A stretch of DNA of 64,000 nt from Pleurotus djamor (taxonomy: Eukaryota; Basidiomycota; Agaricomycetes; Agaricales; Pleurotaceae), in assembly GCA_029747585.1 (NCBI GenBank), contig JAPEVF010000004.1, positions 186,001 through 250,000 on the forward strand, given 5' to 3'. This document shows, in pieces, positions 23,248 through 35,738 of the stretch. Numbering within the stretch: the stretch's first letter is position 1; each line of letters starts with the position of its first letter. Position numbers and translations under genes: made by a program. The notes below the pieces were generated by a model that was not told the origin of the DNA, did no database searches, and was given only the letters and a program-made list of their open reading frames with translations.

Positions 23248-24458
23248 ATGCCAGCCCACCGCGCAGTTGCTACGACAGCTCTCGGAGACTTTGACGAAAT
23301 ACTCGTCGAGACCCCACCTGTCGACCGCGAAGAAGTTCTCATCAAACACGCCTACGCGGGCATGGTGGCCCTCGACACATACCAAGCCGATCTTGGTTTC
23401 TTCGTAGCAGCCTATCCGCAGGCTCTCGGACTTGCCGCGTCTGGTGTCGTTGCAAGCGTCGGCCCGGATATTGAGGACCTCAAAGTGGGAGACAGAGTTG
23501 CCGCCTTCACCTTCCACGGTTCACGATCTAAAGCCACACAAGAATATAGCATCCAACCAAGAAGTGCTGTCGCGAAGGTGTGCCAGACGAAATTTACGTT
23601 CAAGCTGACTTGGGTTGATTCTGATGTCGTCAATGTAGATCCCGAACGATCTTGGTTTAGCCGAGGCCGCTACCATCCCAGACAACTTCGTGACAGCATA
23701 CTACACTTTATTCAACCAACTTGGGCTTCCAATTCCCCAATTCCCTGTCCTCGAACCGCCTGCATTGGCAGCCGCGCCAATCTTAGTCTACGGCGCAGGC
23801 TCCATCTCTGGACAATACACCATCCAGGTCCTCCATGCAGCGGGCTACCAAAATATCATCGTCACCGCGTCGCTGAAGCATCACGACTACCTTCGTTCCC
23901 TCGGCGCAACCCATGTCTTCGACTACCGAAGTCCTGCTTTGGTACAGGACATCCAAGCTGTTGCGGCGGCGAACACCAAGGACGGCAAAGTCCAGTATGC
24001 GCTCGACTCCATCGGTTCTCAAGGAACGGTTGCGATCGTTTCAGAGGTGATCAGCCCCTCCGGAAAGTTAGCCCTTTTGTTACCCATCAAAGAGGGGTCT
24101 TCGATACGAGGCGCGTCAGATGCACGTATGGTCCTTGAATTGCCGGAAGATTGGAATATTCTTCCCAAGGGTGTGACGATATCGTATGTTAGCACGTTGA
24201 CATATGATCAGGTATGTGCTGATGGCCTAGCTCATAAAGTCCCAACGAGGCTAACGCGCAACCGACCAGGACGAGTTTCTGAGGGAGAATGTGATGCCAA
24301 AGATCCTGCCACAACTATTGGAGCTCGGGTTAATCAAACCAAGCAAACTGCGCTTGATAAATGAGGGTACGTTAAAGGATAGAGTGGGTGAGGGCTTGGG
24401 GCTCTTGCGAAATAACAAAGTGAGCGGGGAGAAGGTCATTGTGAAGATTGACCTATAA
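23248..24458 (+). CDS. Medium-chain dehydrogenase/reductase (enoyl reductase-like, zinc-independent look)
   Basis: NAD(P)H-dependent MDR family protein. The ATG at 23248 starts MPAHRAVATTALGDFDEI. The N-terminal GroES-like domain has LIKHAYAGMVALDTYQAD, ALGLAASGVVASVG and VGDRVAAFTF. After one intron comes PDNFVTAYYTLFNQLGLP, and the coenzyme domain has ILVYGAGSISGQYTIQVLHA (GxGxxSG-like, variant of AxxGxxG). The final exon gives MPKILPQLLELGLIKP, ends VIVKIDL, stop TAA at 24456-24458. The catalytic-zinc Cys and structural four-Cys lobe of alcohol dehydrogenases are absent, which fits fungal trans-enoyl reductase-like MDR proteins. Three exons. Adjacent to the monooxygenase, so the two could act in the same oxidation pathway, though that is inference. 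Confidence 0.85.
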
Positions 24459-24543
24459 GGGAGGCGCAGCACTGGTTTAAGCCGCGCTGTATGAGTGGGT
24501 AGCGTTGGCGCCCGTGGAGATACAAGGTCAGATAGGGAATGGT

Positions 24544-26086
24544 TTATCTCATGAACATGGCATGGCTCTGGGCGTCATTACATTGATCTGCTATCCTTGA
24601 TGCGTGCTCAACAGCAGACTTCACCCACTGATAAGATGGGGATGTATTGGGAGTATGGCGCATCAGATCTAATCAGGACGCGCCGTCAATAAGAATATTC
24701 ATTTCGTATTGGTTAGGATGGACAGACCTTTAAAAAGTAGGACAAAACGAGAGACGCGTTGGACTGGTATAACAACCAGATTCCTGTAGGAAGCGGACTC
24801 GCTGCCGGATTCGGGGCTCTCGCGCTCGGATGAAGCATGTTTCTTTCCAGCGCCAAATCTATGCTTGAGGGGACCAGCCCTTAGGTTACCAATACCAGGC
24901 ACTCGACGCGGTTTGGTGTGTGAGCCATTGGGTGAGGCGAGAATGTCGCCTACGTTGGCACACCAATTAACAAATGCATCTTTGAGGGCTGATCCAGATG
25001 AAACGAATGCCTCAGCAACACCGAGTGCACTGGGGTTACCTTCCATCTTGGTTACCAAGGTCTCGCTGGCGCGCACCAGAGGCCCAACGAGAGCATATAT
25101 ATGCGGCGAGGAGCCAGAGGTATCGACTAATAGTTGAAGTGAGATAAGGTAGTTGCGCTCGGTGCGAATGATCTCCCTGCAGACCAGAAGCGCGTGTCGG
25201 GCTAATTGCCACGTCCTGGCGGAAGATGGATCGGATGTTGACCGAGGGAGACTCGGAGAACCGTCGCTTGCACTCGGTTCTGCTGATGCAATGGGTGAAA
25301 CAAACGGCCTACGTTCCCACATCCCTTCAGCAAGGCGAACTTGCTCCAGGCCATTGACAAGGTCTTCGTCAGTGATCCCGGGGTCTGCCATGGCAGTTGC
25401 GAGAGTCCACCGTCTACAATGAGTCCGGGTCGAAGTTCCAGGTTGATCGAGCGAATTTGGCTCGCAGGGTAAGGGGAGTATAAAAGACATAACGTTGCTC
25501 GACTCCGGGCGAAGGTGCGGAGAAGTAGAATCAGAGGAGTGGCCTGTCCATGCGAGCGATTCCAACGTCGCCGTGCTGATGGTGCGCCTTCGATACAGTG
25601 GGTGCGGCGATGGAATGAATGGTGGGCGATTTATGCCAGTCTAAAAGGTCACTAAGGTAAGTATTATCCGACATTGCGAGATGGCTTTGAATGGATACGT
25701 ACTGTTTTCAGCTTTGGACGGTCATCTGACATCCTGAACTTAACTGATCGGTTTCTTGCAGGCAAACCCTGACTTTCAGTGTTGAGAAACAGGTATGGCG
25801 GCGAGGAAAGGCTGGGTAGTGACTGGTTCCGCTTCCTGCACGGAGAAATATTCCAGCTAAGCGATTCTGGTTTGAAAGCAGGCCGAAGGGGGCGTATCAT
25901 AGCGGGCCATTCAGCCAGCCCATTTTTATGCCGCATAGCTGATCCTGGCGCGTTTGCACCGTCCAAAGAAACCGAGGAAGCGCCATAGCCAGGCCGCAAC
26001 GGATTGCTTGACCAACTTTGGTGTCGAAAATCGCAAGAAAGTCGTTCGTCAGATAGTAATGGCTTGCTAGGTGAATTCTCTGTCAT
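24544..26086 (-). CDS. RhoGEF (DH domain) protein lacking a PH domain
   Basis: Putative guanine nucleotide exchange factor for Rho-type GTPases. ATG at 26086 (MTENSPSKPLL). Exons join as KLKT/TGINRPPF near 25640 and LLFK/DLMRHTPNTSPSYQW near 24705. The N-terminal half is Ser/Pro-rich and disordered. The DH domain begins ALLVCREIIRTERNYLISLQ (CR1) and carries VIPVQRVSRFVLLFK-DLMRHTP (CR3), ending VEHASRIADQCNDAQ. The stop codon TAA at 24544-24546 follows after MFMR, so no PH domain exists here. CR2 is interrupted by a Ser/Arg/Gly-rich insert between NWCANVGDILA and NLVVIPVQ. Open frame extends upstream to 26242 without another ATG. Convergent with the MDR gene at 85 bp. Confidence 0.82.
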
Positions 26087-26239
26087 GTTATGGTATGGAT
26101 GGGCGACGAGTATCGCCAACTCTTCATATTTATGAGTGAATCCATGGAGGTAGTCATAGAGAAAGGTCGTATCAAAACGTTGGGCGAAACACGAAACGCG
26201 AGTGAGTGGGTGACCGTGAGACAGCTGAACTTGTTGACG

Positions 26240-26748
26240 CAATATTAGGGTAGTTCAAAGCAAATGATTTGAACTTGATTTGGGGTTTGATTTGGAGAAC
26301 ACTTGGCGAACTTCGCTTTCACCAGCGATTTCGGCCAAGCACGGCGAACGTATCGGGGGTTGAATGACCCCTGGATTGGGTTCTGTTAGGTCTGAGACAC
26401 ACGCACCGTTTTTAGCACTATAAAAGAGTCCGCTCGTGCTAGATAAAGGTCTGAAAGATGACGAGTGCGCATACGGGAAAATGAACAGACGTACAAGAGC
26501 GAAATTCCTCGGCCATTTGCTCAGAACTAGGAAGAGTTACGACTCCGCTCGGCGGTCTCCGAAGCGTACCTCAAATCAACCTGGAATCAACCTGGAATCC
26601 GTCGAAATCACTACAAAAGGTGGGGGTATCAAAGCTAGGATTTGATTCGGATGGATTTTTGAGTCAAATCTAAATCCAAATCATCCTGGAATCAAGCCCA
26701 AATCACGTCCAAATCGCGTCCAAATCGCAGGTTTGAATTCCCCTATTG
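26240..26748. mobile_element. Candidate non-autonomous DNA element (MITE-like) with imperfect terminal inverted repeats
   Basis: About 500 bp in the gap between the RhoGEF and F-box genes. The left end reads CAATATTAGGGTAGTTCAAA then ATGATTTGAACTTGATTTGG. The reverse complement of the right end reads CAATAGGGGAATTCAAA then GCGATTTGGACGCGATTTGG. Both ends continue as clusters of GATTTGG-type heptamers, giving imperfect inverted repeats of 45-90 bp. The middle has no convincing ORF but holds the tandem phrase TCAACCTGGAA twice (about 26576-26597). No clear target-site duplication was confirmed by eye. Copy number in the genome would decide. Confidence 0.5.
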
Positions 26749-26935
26749 TATTTGTCGCGTGCGTCGAGCATACAGGGGAAGGTAACGACTCAAACTTGGG
26801 AATCTCACATATATATACACGACAGACAGACAGTCCTCGTCTTTATACACTCAGTTATCTATACAACAGTGCGCTCAAGGTATGGCCGGATTCGGTCGAC
26901 GGTGACAGACCTGACCTTGAAATGTGAATTCTCAT

Positions 26936-28952
26936 TCAAACGACAGGTCGGCCACGATGATCAAGAAAAGGTCGCTGTTGACTCTTCCACGATGCAAACC
27001 TATCCTCAAGGGTGCGGGACGTAGCGAAATCCAGCACCCGAAGACTTGGTTCGTCTTTCACAGAAAGACATACCCTCCCAATTCCTTCATCCCAAGTAAT
27101 AGCTCCAAGACCTGCTTGGCCCAAGTCCTCCTTCCAGCTCTTAGGCAATGCCACGGTAGAAAACAGTGTATGGGGGATAGCTTGTCGTGGTGTTCGTAGG
27201 ATGTCGTCGGGACCGTCGTCCGAGTCAGGTTCATCGGGAAAGCCTACAGGTCGGCCATTTTGATCGACGTATTTTATCAGATCCAACATGGGAGGAGCAT
27301 CTGTGCGGTCGTATTTCTGGACGTGATAAATGATAGCGCGGCTCGCCCCAGGGAGTACGAACGGTACCACTTTCGAGCGGGTCAAGCGAGTGGATTGCTC
27401 GGTGATGTAGCGCGCGGTATAGACATAGGCCACTGTAGATGAGCCTGGATGTGAAACACGTTCAGGCCATATCTTATAATGTATAAGACTGTTTGGATTT
27501 ATCGTCCGAACATATATGGCGATGGGAGGAGGGGGGCTATGAAATTGGCGAAGCTTGGGCTCTTCCTGACTGGGATCGAGGTCGGAGATGAAAACGTGGG
27601 TTATATGCTTGTTACCAAAGGCCTCCTCTCGGGGGGCAGCTTTCAGAGTCTCTCCCATTAAAGGCATGTCAAACAGGGCGACCTGAAAAAGAGGACCTAT
27701 CCCCACTGAACGGATGACACATATGTGCATTTGACCTGGGATAACTCTGATACATCTAATCCTGTGGATCTGAGTGGAGGTTAGATGCGTTGGGGCTATC
27801 CATGCGGTTTCAATAACGAACCTTATCCAAGTAGCCATTGCCTGGTTGACATTGCAAGAGTGATTTGACTCCAGAATTAAGGTTTCTAAAGTGGATCTTG
27901 TCTGGTTGCTGGACGAAGGCAACGAAAGGCTCTTGGTTGCACTGAAAGAGAGTGGGAAACTCCATACGGGATTGAAGACCTGGTATGCACGCTATCGAGC
28001 GGAAGGGAGGCGACATCCTGACGAGGCGATCACGGCGTTCTTGGGCACCGCGTCGAACACCTGGATCGGAGACCATTTCCAGTGATTCCAAAGAAGTATG
28101 GAAGCACAGTAGTTGGTACTCAAAGGGCACTGGTGTGTCAATCTCTGTGTCTACAGAAAAGAGACACGACTCGAGCCTGAAAAGTTGAGCAAAAGTCTTT
28201 AATGTGAGGGTGCTGGGAGGGAAACACTACGGAGATCTTACCATGTGTCTGCTTCATTTGTCAAATGTCGTTGGAGGCAGGCGACAACGAGAGCCTGCTG
28301 ACCTTCGTATTTCATATATTTTGCTTGTATATGAAACACCCTGGTGCCAGTATCGATGCGCGCAACGGGACGAAGGCCACCAGGATCCTCAAGAGAATAG
28401 ATAGTCATACCGTATCTAAAACGTCTTTCGTCCGTGTCGGAGGTGACCAAGTACTTGCCGCCCGGAAGTAGTTTCATCTCCAGGATAACTCGATCAGTAG
28501 CGTAATCTTCGCGATTTCTCACTGCGGTGTTGTGATTTCTCCAGTTATCATCCAAGGAGATTGCGCGGGTGACTAGTTGCTCGGCTTCGAAATCAAACTT
28601 TTGGAGGGAAAAGCGGTAGGTTGGGCGTAATGGAGGAAGGGGAAATGACATCCTCAGTAGGAAACGCTTCCATATAATAGGCTCGCATGTCAATAGATAG
28701 AGCAATTTATTCACCTATTTTCTTGAGTAAGTAATCGCCTTCATAGTATATTCGAGGTGCCGTGGCTACCCATGCACTTACCCTTCGCAGACAGATGATA
28801 TCTTCGACAGATAGGTGGGGAAAGATGTTGTCGAGAAAGATGTCATAGGGCAAAGACAGTATTGGGCAAAGTTGTGGAGGGTTGTTGGCTCTGACCAAAG
28901 AAAAGTTGGCGAGCCAACCGTTCGTAAACGTGGACAACATGATGAGACTCAT
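26936..28952 (-). CDS. F-box protein of unknown substrate
   Basis: Predicted substrate adaptor for an SCF ubiquitin ligase. The ATG at 28952 starts MSLIMLSTFTNGW. The F-box lies at about residues 31-70 (ILSLPYDIFLDNIFPHLS, VEDIICLRRVSAW) and is followed after an intron by KLLYLLTCEPIIWKRFLL, the usual ending of basidiomycete F-box motifs. The remaining ~500 residues resemble the beta-rich, WD/propeller-like C-terminal regions of Agaricomycete F-box families: MKLLPGGKYLVTSDTDE, IAIYVRTINPNSLIHYKIW, CLSVKDEPSLRVLDFA. Stop TGA at 26936-26938. Four exons or more. Such genes are strongly expanded in mushrooms and rarely characterised. Confidence 0.8.
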
Positions 28953-29672
28953 GGATAAGCCTATCGGATAGAAGATTCACTATAAATGCAGAAACTCGCA
29001 AAACCAACTAGACTGGACGCGCTGAAAAAGAACAAACAGGCGATGCAGCACTTTCCTTAGTGAGAATGTTGACGCCAATAGCGGATGAATACAGGCTGCT
29101 TGGTCCCGTCATCAATGGTCTCCAGTGTCCTTCTCTGCGCACAGGTCCGTTGTATTTGTCGCCACCATAGACAATGTGTAAACGCGACGGTTTCAATTAC
29201 TAATTCAATTATCGACGCCAAACTTTTCAGATCGAGCAACATGTCGTAATTCAGGCCATTGTCTAGGATATGGTAAGTACGGACTCGGAGTATGGGAGGG
29301 ATGCGCACGTATGTATATTGAGCCCTGCATCGCCCATCATCTGTGAAGACTTGGTGAAGACTTCACCCACTGAACACTCGCAGGTTACGTCGCCGCCGTC
29401 GTCGCGAGCTGGGACAGATCCTGAAGCGTAGCTTCCTGCAAGTTCAAATAGTCTCAAGGCACGGATATTCTCATCGCATTCAGTAGAACAAGAGAAAAGA
29501 ACGAGAAGGTCGACAAGCAAAGAAGGAACAACGGAAGGCCATTGCGACCGTTTGTAATGGTAAACGCCCGTCAAGCATGCAGGGTCGAACAGGGGTCAGG
29601 CACACAAGTCTTTCCTCTCGTCGCCGTCGAGTCAAAGTCAGATGGGTTGCAAGCGATCACAGACCACAAACC
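28953..29672. other. 720-bp divergent gap with an unassigned minus-strand ORF
   Basis: Between the F-box ATG and the S9-peptidase-like locus. On the minus strand two overlapping frames, 29263-29574 (contains SLLVDLLVLFSCSTECDENI) and 29057-29308, could be exons of a short gene, but I recognised no family and no clean start, so I do not call a CDS. Confidence 0.25.
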
Positions 29673-32190
29673 ATGCACTTTCCTTTCAGCTTGACTTCGC
29701 TGACCAGTCAGATCCCATTTTGGTCCTCAAGTAGCACTCTCACAAGGCCAACATTCAACTTTACGCTTGGACAAGACATATTCCTACCTATCGACCTCGT
29801 TCGCATACGCATCCCTGGTGTTGCCTCGGTAAACCTCGCAGGAGACCTTTTCACCTTGCCTGTGAAGACATATAACGCGTCCAAAGCAGAGTATGTACAT
29901 CTTGTATGTTTGGAATACCCGCAATGCGTCTGAATGTTCAATAGGTATCAGCACTCTGTCCTACTATCTTCCCCTACGCATAAGAACCTCGAGGCCTCCT
30001 TTCCAGTCGGAGAACAAGACCATGTATTTTGGATAGATTCGCGTACTGTCGCTCATCTCACATACGTGGAAATCGACGCGTCGCCTTACTCTCGATTGGA
30101 TTTACACATCCGCGAAGTGCTTTACGATCATGCTCCTCCGGCACTGAGTCTTCGTGCACCCAAGCTTGCTGGCGTCCTTCTAGCACCAGGCCCATCCGAA
30201 TTTCAGTACATCCCCGAGGCAAAGCGGTTGGTATTTTACGACGTGGTTCTCCCTGACGGGAGTTTCAAGTTTGAAGAGGATGAAGCCGTTTATCTTGGTC
30301 AAGTTATGCCGACGAACTTTGAGAATATGTTCCATCAAAACTCGGAGCAGTACGATCATCTTCGTCCATATTCATGGCAGGCTTTCTGACCAGAACACTC
30401 GTAGGTCTGTAACTCCAGCGTTGCTCTCTGTCGAACTCTCCAAAGAAGACGGTCGCAACTGGGTCTTGGGCACGGAATACTCGCGACTAACTACACATGA
30501 AGTAAGCCTTGAGCTACCTACTCCCTCTTCCGAACCCCTTATTGATACTCTACACGTTTTCCAAAGCGGTTTCCTGCTACTGGCTATGAACTTTTCCGGG
30601 AGCAAATGTTCGTCACTTCGGAGGCGAACGTTCTTTACAAAACCGTTTCCGACTTTTCTGCGGATGATTGTTCAAGCTGTGGGTTCGCTCAGGACGTACG
30701 TTCTCGATATAAATCCCTTTATAAACGATCTTGTCGATCTTAGGGCACAGATTTTCCTAAGCCGATTTGACGGTGCGATAATGCATAAGCTGGTTGCTTC
30801 TAAAAGAAATGTGCTTTATATCTCCCTTAACCACGCAGGTAACAAAGCCGCCTGGCTTGAATATGCCGATGGAAGGTTCGCTGACTTGTTTCCACTGACA
30901 ATCTAATCTATTTACTCCTCTTGATAGAGTCAACATTGTTGTCTATGACATCGATTTCGATGTTGAGTTCACAATCTCAAGGCAGCTGGACCTTTTCCCT
31001 ACATCAATCTCCGTTCGTGACTAGCTACCACGGCATAGATTCCCGCTGACCTATCAGTATCCTCAAGTTTTCAGCAACCGAGGAAGTATTGTATGTCACG
31101 GGGGGCGACGACGTCTCGATATCGCTCTACTCTTTTGACCTTCCTACTACGCCATTGTCCACTTCAAATGTCGGGTTCTCCGCCGACGTCCCCCCACAAC
31201 TTATCACCACGATGCCTTCGTTGGGCGGTATCCATTCACTCCGAGATGGAGCGATTCTTGCTACCTATTCCTCTTATTCCCATCCCAATGAGGTCATCGT
31301 CATACGGAGCAATCAAAGCGAAAATCACATCGAACAGATCACTCACGTCAACGACCACATTCTTGCAAGTAAGGACTTAAGTGAGGGAGAGCTGTTCGAC
31401 ATCCCTGGTTCGCAGGACGAACATGGCTGGGTTATTAAACCGAAGGGCTGGACGGAAGGAAGCGACCTCAAATATCCTGCCATCTTGATTCATTTCTCGG
31501 GTTACAACGGTAAGGGTTGCCGTCCTTTACGGCCGGACATCTGTTGGACTTTTGTCATTCATAGGTCAGTCTCAACCGGGTGCATGGTCGAATCAGTGGA
31601 CCAAACTTTCGAACCCGAATGGTGAGGCCTCTATGGATCTCACAGCTCCGTCCAATTTCTCATGTCAGACAAAGTTTTTGCAGCTCAAGGGTTCTTCGTC
31701 ATTGTCATCGGGGATAGACCGCAAACGGATCTTTTCACTCGTACGACAATGAGCTGTAGAGATTTCCCAGCTGAGCCACCAACGATGTTGACAAAAATCC
31801 AGAAGGGGTGGACCCATATCATATCTACCTACCCTCAGGTACGTTTTTGAAACTGTGGTTGTGATGACTTCACGACCTATCTTTCCTAAAAGATTGATCC
31901 AGATAGAGCGGTATTCATCGACGAGGATCCTACTCAGATAATCCTGGAGTCAGCCCTTGATCAACCACTCTGTGTTTAATACGCTGATGATGTCCTCCAG
32001 TATGATCAAAGAAAGAGGCCCCCAACACGGTCTTCGCTTCAAGGCTGAGTACGGCATCTTCTCGGAGGTGATTAGCTCCCTCTTTTCAATCATAAAAATA
32101 CTGAAATACCCATAGAACTTTGATATGTACTTTGATGGTCTTACGGAAAGAGATCTCAACGACCAGTACTGGTTCCTTGCTTCGGTTTGA
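29673..32190 (+). pseudogene. Degenerate S9 (prolyl oligopeptidase / dipeptidyl-peptidase V-like) peptidase
   Basis: Family S9 members join an N-terminal beta-propeller to a C-terminal alpha/beta-hydrolase with Ser in GxSxG. Propeller pieces are recognisable: PIDLVRIRIPGVASVNLAGD, TYVLDINPF, LNHAGNKAAWLEYADG, IVVYDIDFDVEFTISRQLD, ASKDLSEGELFD and GWVIKPKGWTEG. The hydrolase start is visible (PAILIHF, QPGAWSNQWTKLSNPN, FAAQGFFVIVIG, GWTHIISTYPQ, IDPDRAV). Two problems stand out. The frame breaks near 30385-30405 with stops TGA and TAG, and no GT-AG intron I tried restores it. After IDPDRAV, where GASWGGY-type sequence is expected, no GxSxG is found and the rest decays to a TGA at 32188-32190. 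The Asp/His end of the catalytic triad is missing. Alternatively it is a divergent inactive homologue with a misread base. Confidence 0.65.
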
Positions 32191-32553
32191 GTTTGAACCT
32201 TCTCTTCCTCTCTACATCCCTTTGGGTGTCCTCGTTGCTACGTTAGACTTTTGGGGTACCGTACGGCTTCTTTTATTTTGTTTCTGAACATTTAGGCTTC
32301 TATCCTGCACGCATGTGTCAGCCATGTATCGAGTATCCCTTGGACTAGGGGCTAGGGGATCTTCGCGGTTCAGGGGCGTTCGCACGAATGATGGCGTCTT
32401 GCATTCATGAAGCGCCCATCGCAATGAAATGGCTCATCTTCCCCAACCTCCACCCAATCTTAATCCAAGAGCCTGGCTTCTGTCACCAGCTCTGAAACAT
32501 ACGCTCGGTGGGCTTCGAAGGTTCTTCATTGCTGCAATTCGAGCTAGCGTGGC
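32191..32553. promoter_or_regulatory. Intergenic region upstream of AP-3 delta
   Basis: About 360 bp between the degenerate peptidase and the adaptin ATG. No coding sequence recognised. Possible residual 3' sequence of the peptidase at its left end. Confidence 0.3.
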
Positions 32554-35500
32554 ATGTGGGAGCGCACCCTCCAGGATCTGATTCGAGGTCTACGAGCCAA
32601 CAAGAAGGATGAGTCCAAGTTCATCGCGAAGGCCGTTGATGAAATACGGACTGAAATCAAGGGCGATGATATGGAGTTGAAGGCTGGCGCAGTACTCAAG
32701 CTCACATATGTGCGTTAGTTGCTTCGTCGGAGTCTGGGCATGAAGAAGGCTTCTAACCACATCACCAGCTTGACATGCTCGGATACGACATGAGTTGGGC
32801 ATCGTTTAACGTAGTTGAGGTCATGTCTTCGCCCAAATATCACCTCAAGACTGTTGGCTACTTGGCTGCCACCCAATCGTTTAACCAGGACACGGACGTA
32901 TTAATGCTGACCACAAATCTACTCAAAAAGGTGTGGATATCCCAGCTCAGTAGCTGTGCTTGCCTCACCTTCTGATCCACATAGGACTTGACTTCGACCC
33001 CAGCAGATGTTGCGGTGACTTTGAATGGAATATCACATATCATTACTGCGGACCTTGGACGTGATCTTTCGAAGGAATTGCTCGCGATGTTGACGCACTC
33101 TCATGCTCATATACGAAAGCGCGCCGTTCTGGTTCTTTACAAGGTCGTGATGGCATATCCCGAAATTACGGAGCAGGCTGTTGTTCGTTTGAAAGAGAAA
33201 TTGGAGGATGGTGATCCTGGTGAGTGCCCTCTTTTCCTTGACATCACACTGACTTGACCTCCATTTGTTCAGGTGTTGTTGCTGCCACGGTGAACGTCAT
33301 CTGTGAATTATCACGTCGAAACCCAATGGATTATCTTGACCTCGCTCCTCAACTTTTTCACTTAATGACCACATCGCCCAACAATTGGATGCTCATTAAG
33401 ATCATCAAACTCGTTAGTCTCGCGTTCCTCTCAAATGCAAACTCTAACGTCTCACTAGTTTGGCTCCTTGTGTCCATATGAACCACGGCTTGTCAAGAAG
33501 CTCTTACCACCCATCACGGATCTCATTTCAACTACGCCTGCAATATCACTCCTATACGAATGCGTGCACACCTGTATAATAGGAGGGATGCTTCAAGGAC
33601 TTTCGGGAAGCAATCTAGCGAGGTTGTGTGTTTCGAAGTTGGCGGCGTTCATACAAGATCCCGATCAGAATCGTTCGTCGTTGACCGATTGCTGCACTGG
33701 ATATCCCAATCTCATAGTTCCCCATAGTCAAATATATTGCACTCATGGCATTGACCAAAATTGTCCCGTCATACCCACATCTTGTCGCCGAGTATCAAGA
33801 GACCATTTTAGCTAGTGTCAATGACCAAGACATCAGCATTCGGATGCGTGCTCTTGACCTGGTCTCCGCCATGGTGCGTCTAATTAGCGATGTCTAGACT
33901 ATCTTGCTGACTGTCCATCCAGGTAAACCCCAATAACCTACAGTCGATGGTCCAGCAGATACTCTCGCATCTGGCCCGAGATATCACAACATCCACGCCG
34001 ACTGCTACTCAATCGCTGACCCAACTCGCGGCTCCAACATCATCGAGTGGTACCAAGCCTGATATATCGCCATCGCAATCTCCCGCCTATCGTCTTGTCC
34101 TGTCCGAACGCATATTGACCATGTGCTCTCAGTCGTTATACGAAAACGTCACCAACTTTGAATGGTACCTATCCGTTCTTGTCGACTTGGCTCATGTCGC
34201 GAACGTTGGAATTGGGATGGCCATCAGAGACCAACTAGTCGATATTGTTGGCAGGGTTCGGTCCGCGCGGCGATACGCCGTGAAATTAATGTACACTCTC
34301 CTTAGCGATGACGCTATGGTCCAGAACGCCCAGGATACGGGGAGCTGCTCGGAGGTCCTCTGGGCTGCAGCTTGGATTTGTGGTGAATATTCAAGGTACG
34401 ACTGTTGCGGTGCTCCTTGTATAATGCTTTCGTTTATCAGATGTTGTATAGCGAACTAGCTGAGCCACAGAAGCTACTACCTTTCCTCTTACGACCGGAG
34501 ATGTCTAACCTACCGCCAGACATAATAGCAGTTTACATCCAATCAGCCATGAAACTGTTTGGTCACTGGGCTGCCGAGCTAGCCCAACGTTGGAGCTCCG
34601 TAAACGACGATTTGCCTGAGGTCAAAACAGTCGTCGAGACCATCATCGAAAGGCTCCAGGAGTTCGTAGCGAGCCCCCACATCGAAGTTCAAGAAAGGGT
34701 GAGTTCCTCATGTGTCGGCTTGTGCTTGCACTCATCGACGTCTTCGAAGGCAGCAAATGCGATCCAATTGTTCAGCTTCGTCAAAGCTGATCTGAGTTCA
34801 TATCCGCGTAATGAAGTACATCCGAAATTCGTTGGAGATAGCCAACATGATTTCAGAGATTCCGATGATCCACAATTTCCGAAAAGCCTGTTCCTCATAC
34901 AACCGCTTTTCACCTCTCATGAACTCAATCCCGTGGCCATCTCTGCGCAACCAAGTGTACCCATCCCCGATGGGCTGGATCTTGACGCTTGGATAGTCCC
35001 TCCCCCCGTTTCAGCCGCCGAGGCCGATGATCAAGAGCCTGAGCATGGCAGTGGAGTCGTCAAGAAAGTCAAGAAATCTAAGAAGGGTAAAGAGAAAGAT
35101 CTAGGAACGACCAAGGTAAAGGGGAAAAAACGCGCCATCGAAAGTGCACACAGCCCGGATCTTGTATCCACGGAAACACCAGAAGAGCTTGCTGCTCGGG
35201 AAAAGGTTGGTACCTTTTCTCCCTATCCAACGTCACTGAATACCGATTAATTATGCCACCAGCGGAGGATAGAACGGCTAGAGAAGCTCAAGGACGATCC
35301 TTACTATATTATTGATGACAAGCCCGTGCAGGATTCGATTCCTGAAGACATTGACTCAATACCAATCGTCAAGCTCGAAGATATGCCCCCTCTTAGCAAT
35401 GGTACGAAGAAATACCCAGCCCCGGAATACGCTGACGATCTGCTTCCATCCGTTTAGATCCCGCCGTCCTTCGTGCCCCTATACTAAAGGATGACTCCCC

Positions 35501-35738
35501 ATCTCCAGATCCCCCGGTGGTCGATAGAGAGGGCGAAATGCCCGAAGGCGCCATCTTGTCTCCAATACCTCGGCCGCAGTCAGCGACGCCTCGCCCAGCC
35601 GCTTCATCCTCATCTTCACTTGCTCCTGCCTATCAGACCACGGAGGACATTGATTTACCGAGAACGAGGACGCCAGAGCCTATCAAAGTCGTTCGAACAA
35701 AGAAAAAGGGGACTAAAAAGAAGGCAGCCGCATCCTAG
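32554..35738 (+). CDS. APL5: AP-3 adaptor complex subunit delta
   Basis: Large subunit of the AP-3 coat that sorts cargo from Golgi/endosome to vacuole. The ATG at 32554 gives MWERTLQDLIRGLRANKKDE, the highly conserved delta-adaptin start. The adaptin trunk continues as LKAGAVLKLTYLDMLGYDMS, WASFNVVEVMSSPKYHLK, KELLAMLTHSHAHIRKRAVL, TVNVICELSRRNPMDYLDLA, SPNNWMLIKIIKLFGSL, YIALMALTKIVPSYPHLVAE and QDISIRMRALDLVSAMVNPN. The second half has the Lys-rich hinge (KKVKKSKKGKEKD) and the C-terminal GTKKKAAAS, stop TAG at 35736-35738. About ten short introns. One junction near 33680-33745 (after QDPDQN) has no obvious donor and should be checked with RNA. Confidence 0.93.

Noticed and set aside
19911..24458. 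Monooxygenase plus MDR oxidoreductase as a full secondary-metabolite cluster
   Set aside because: No backbone synthase, transporter or regulator lies next to them; two oxidoreductases alone are insufficient.
26086..26242. N-terminal extension of the RhoGEF protein to 26242
   Set aside because: The frame is open but begins at TTG, with no ATG; the extension abuts the candidate transposon end.
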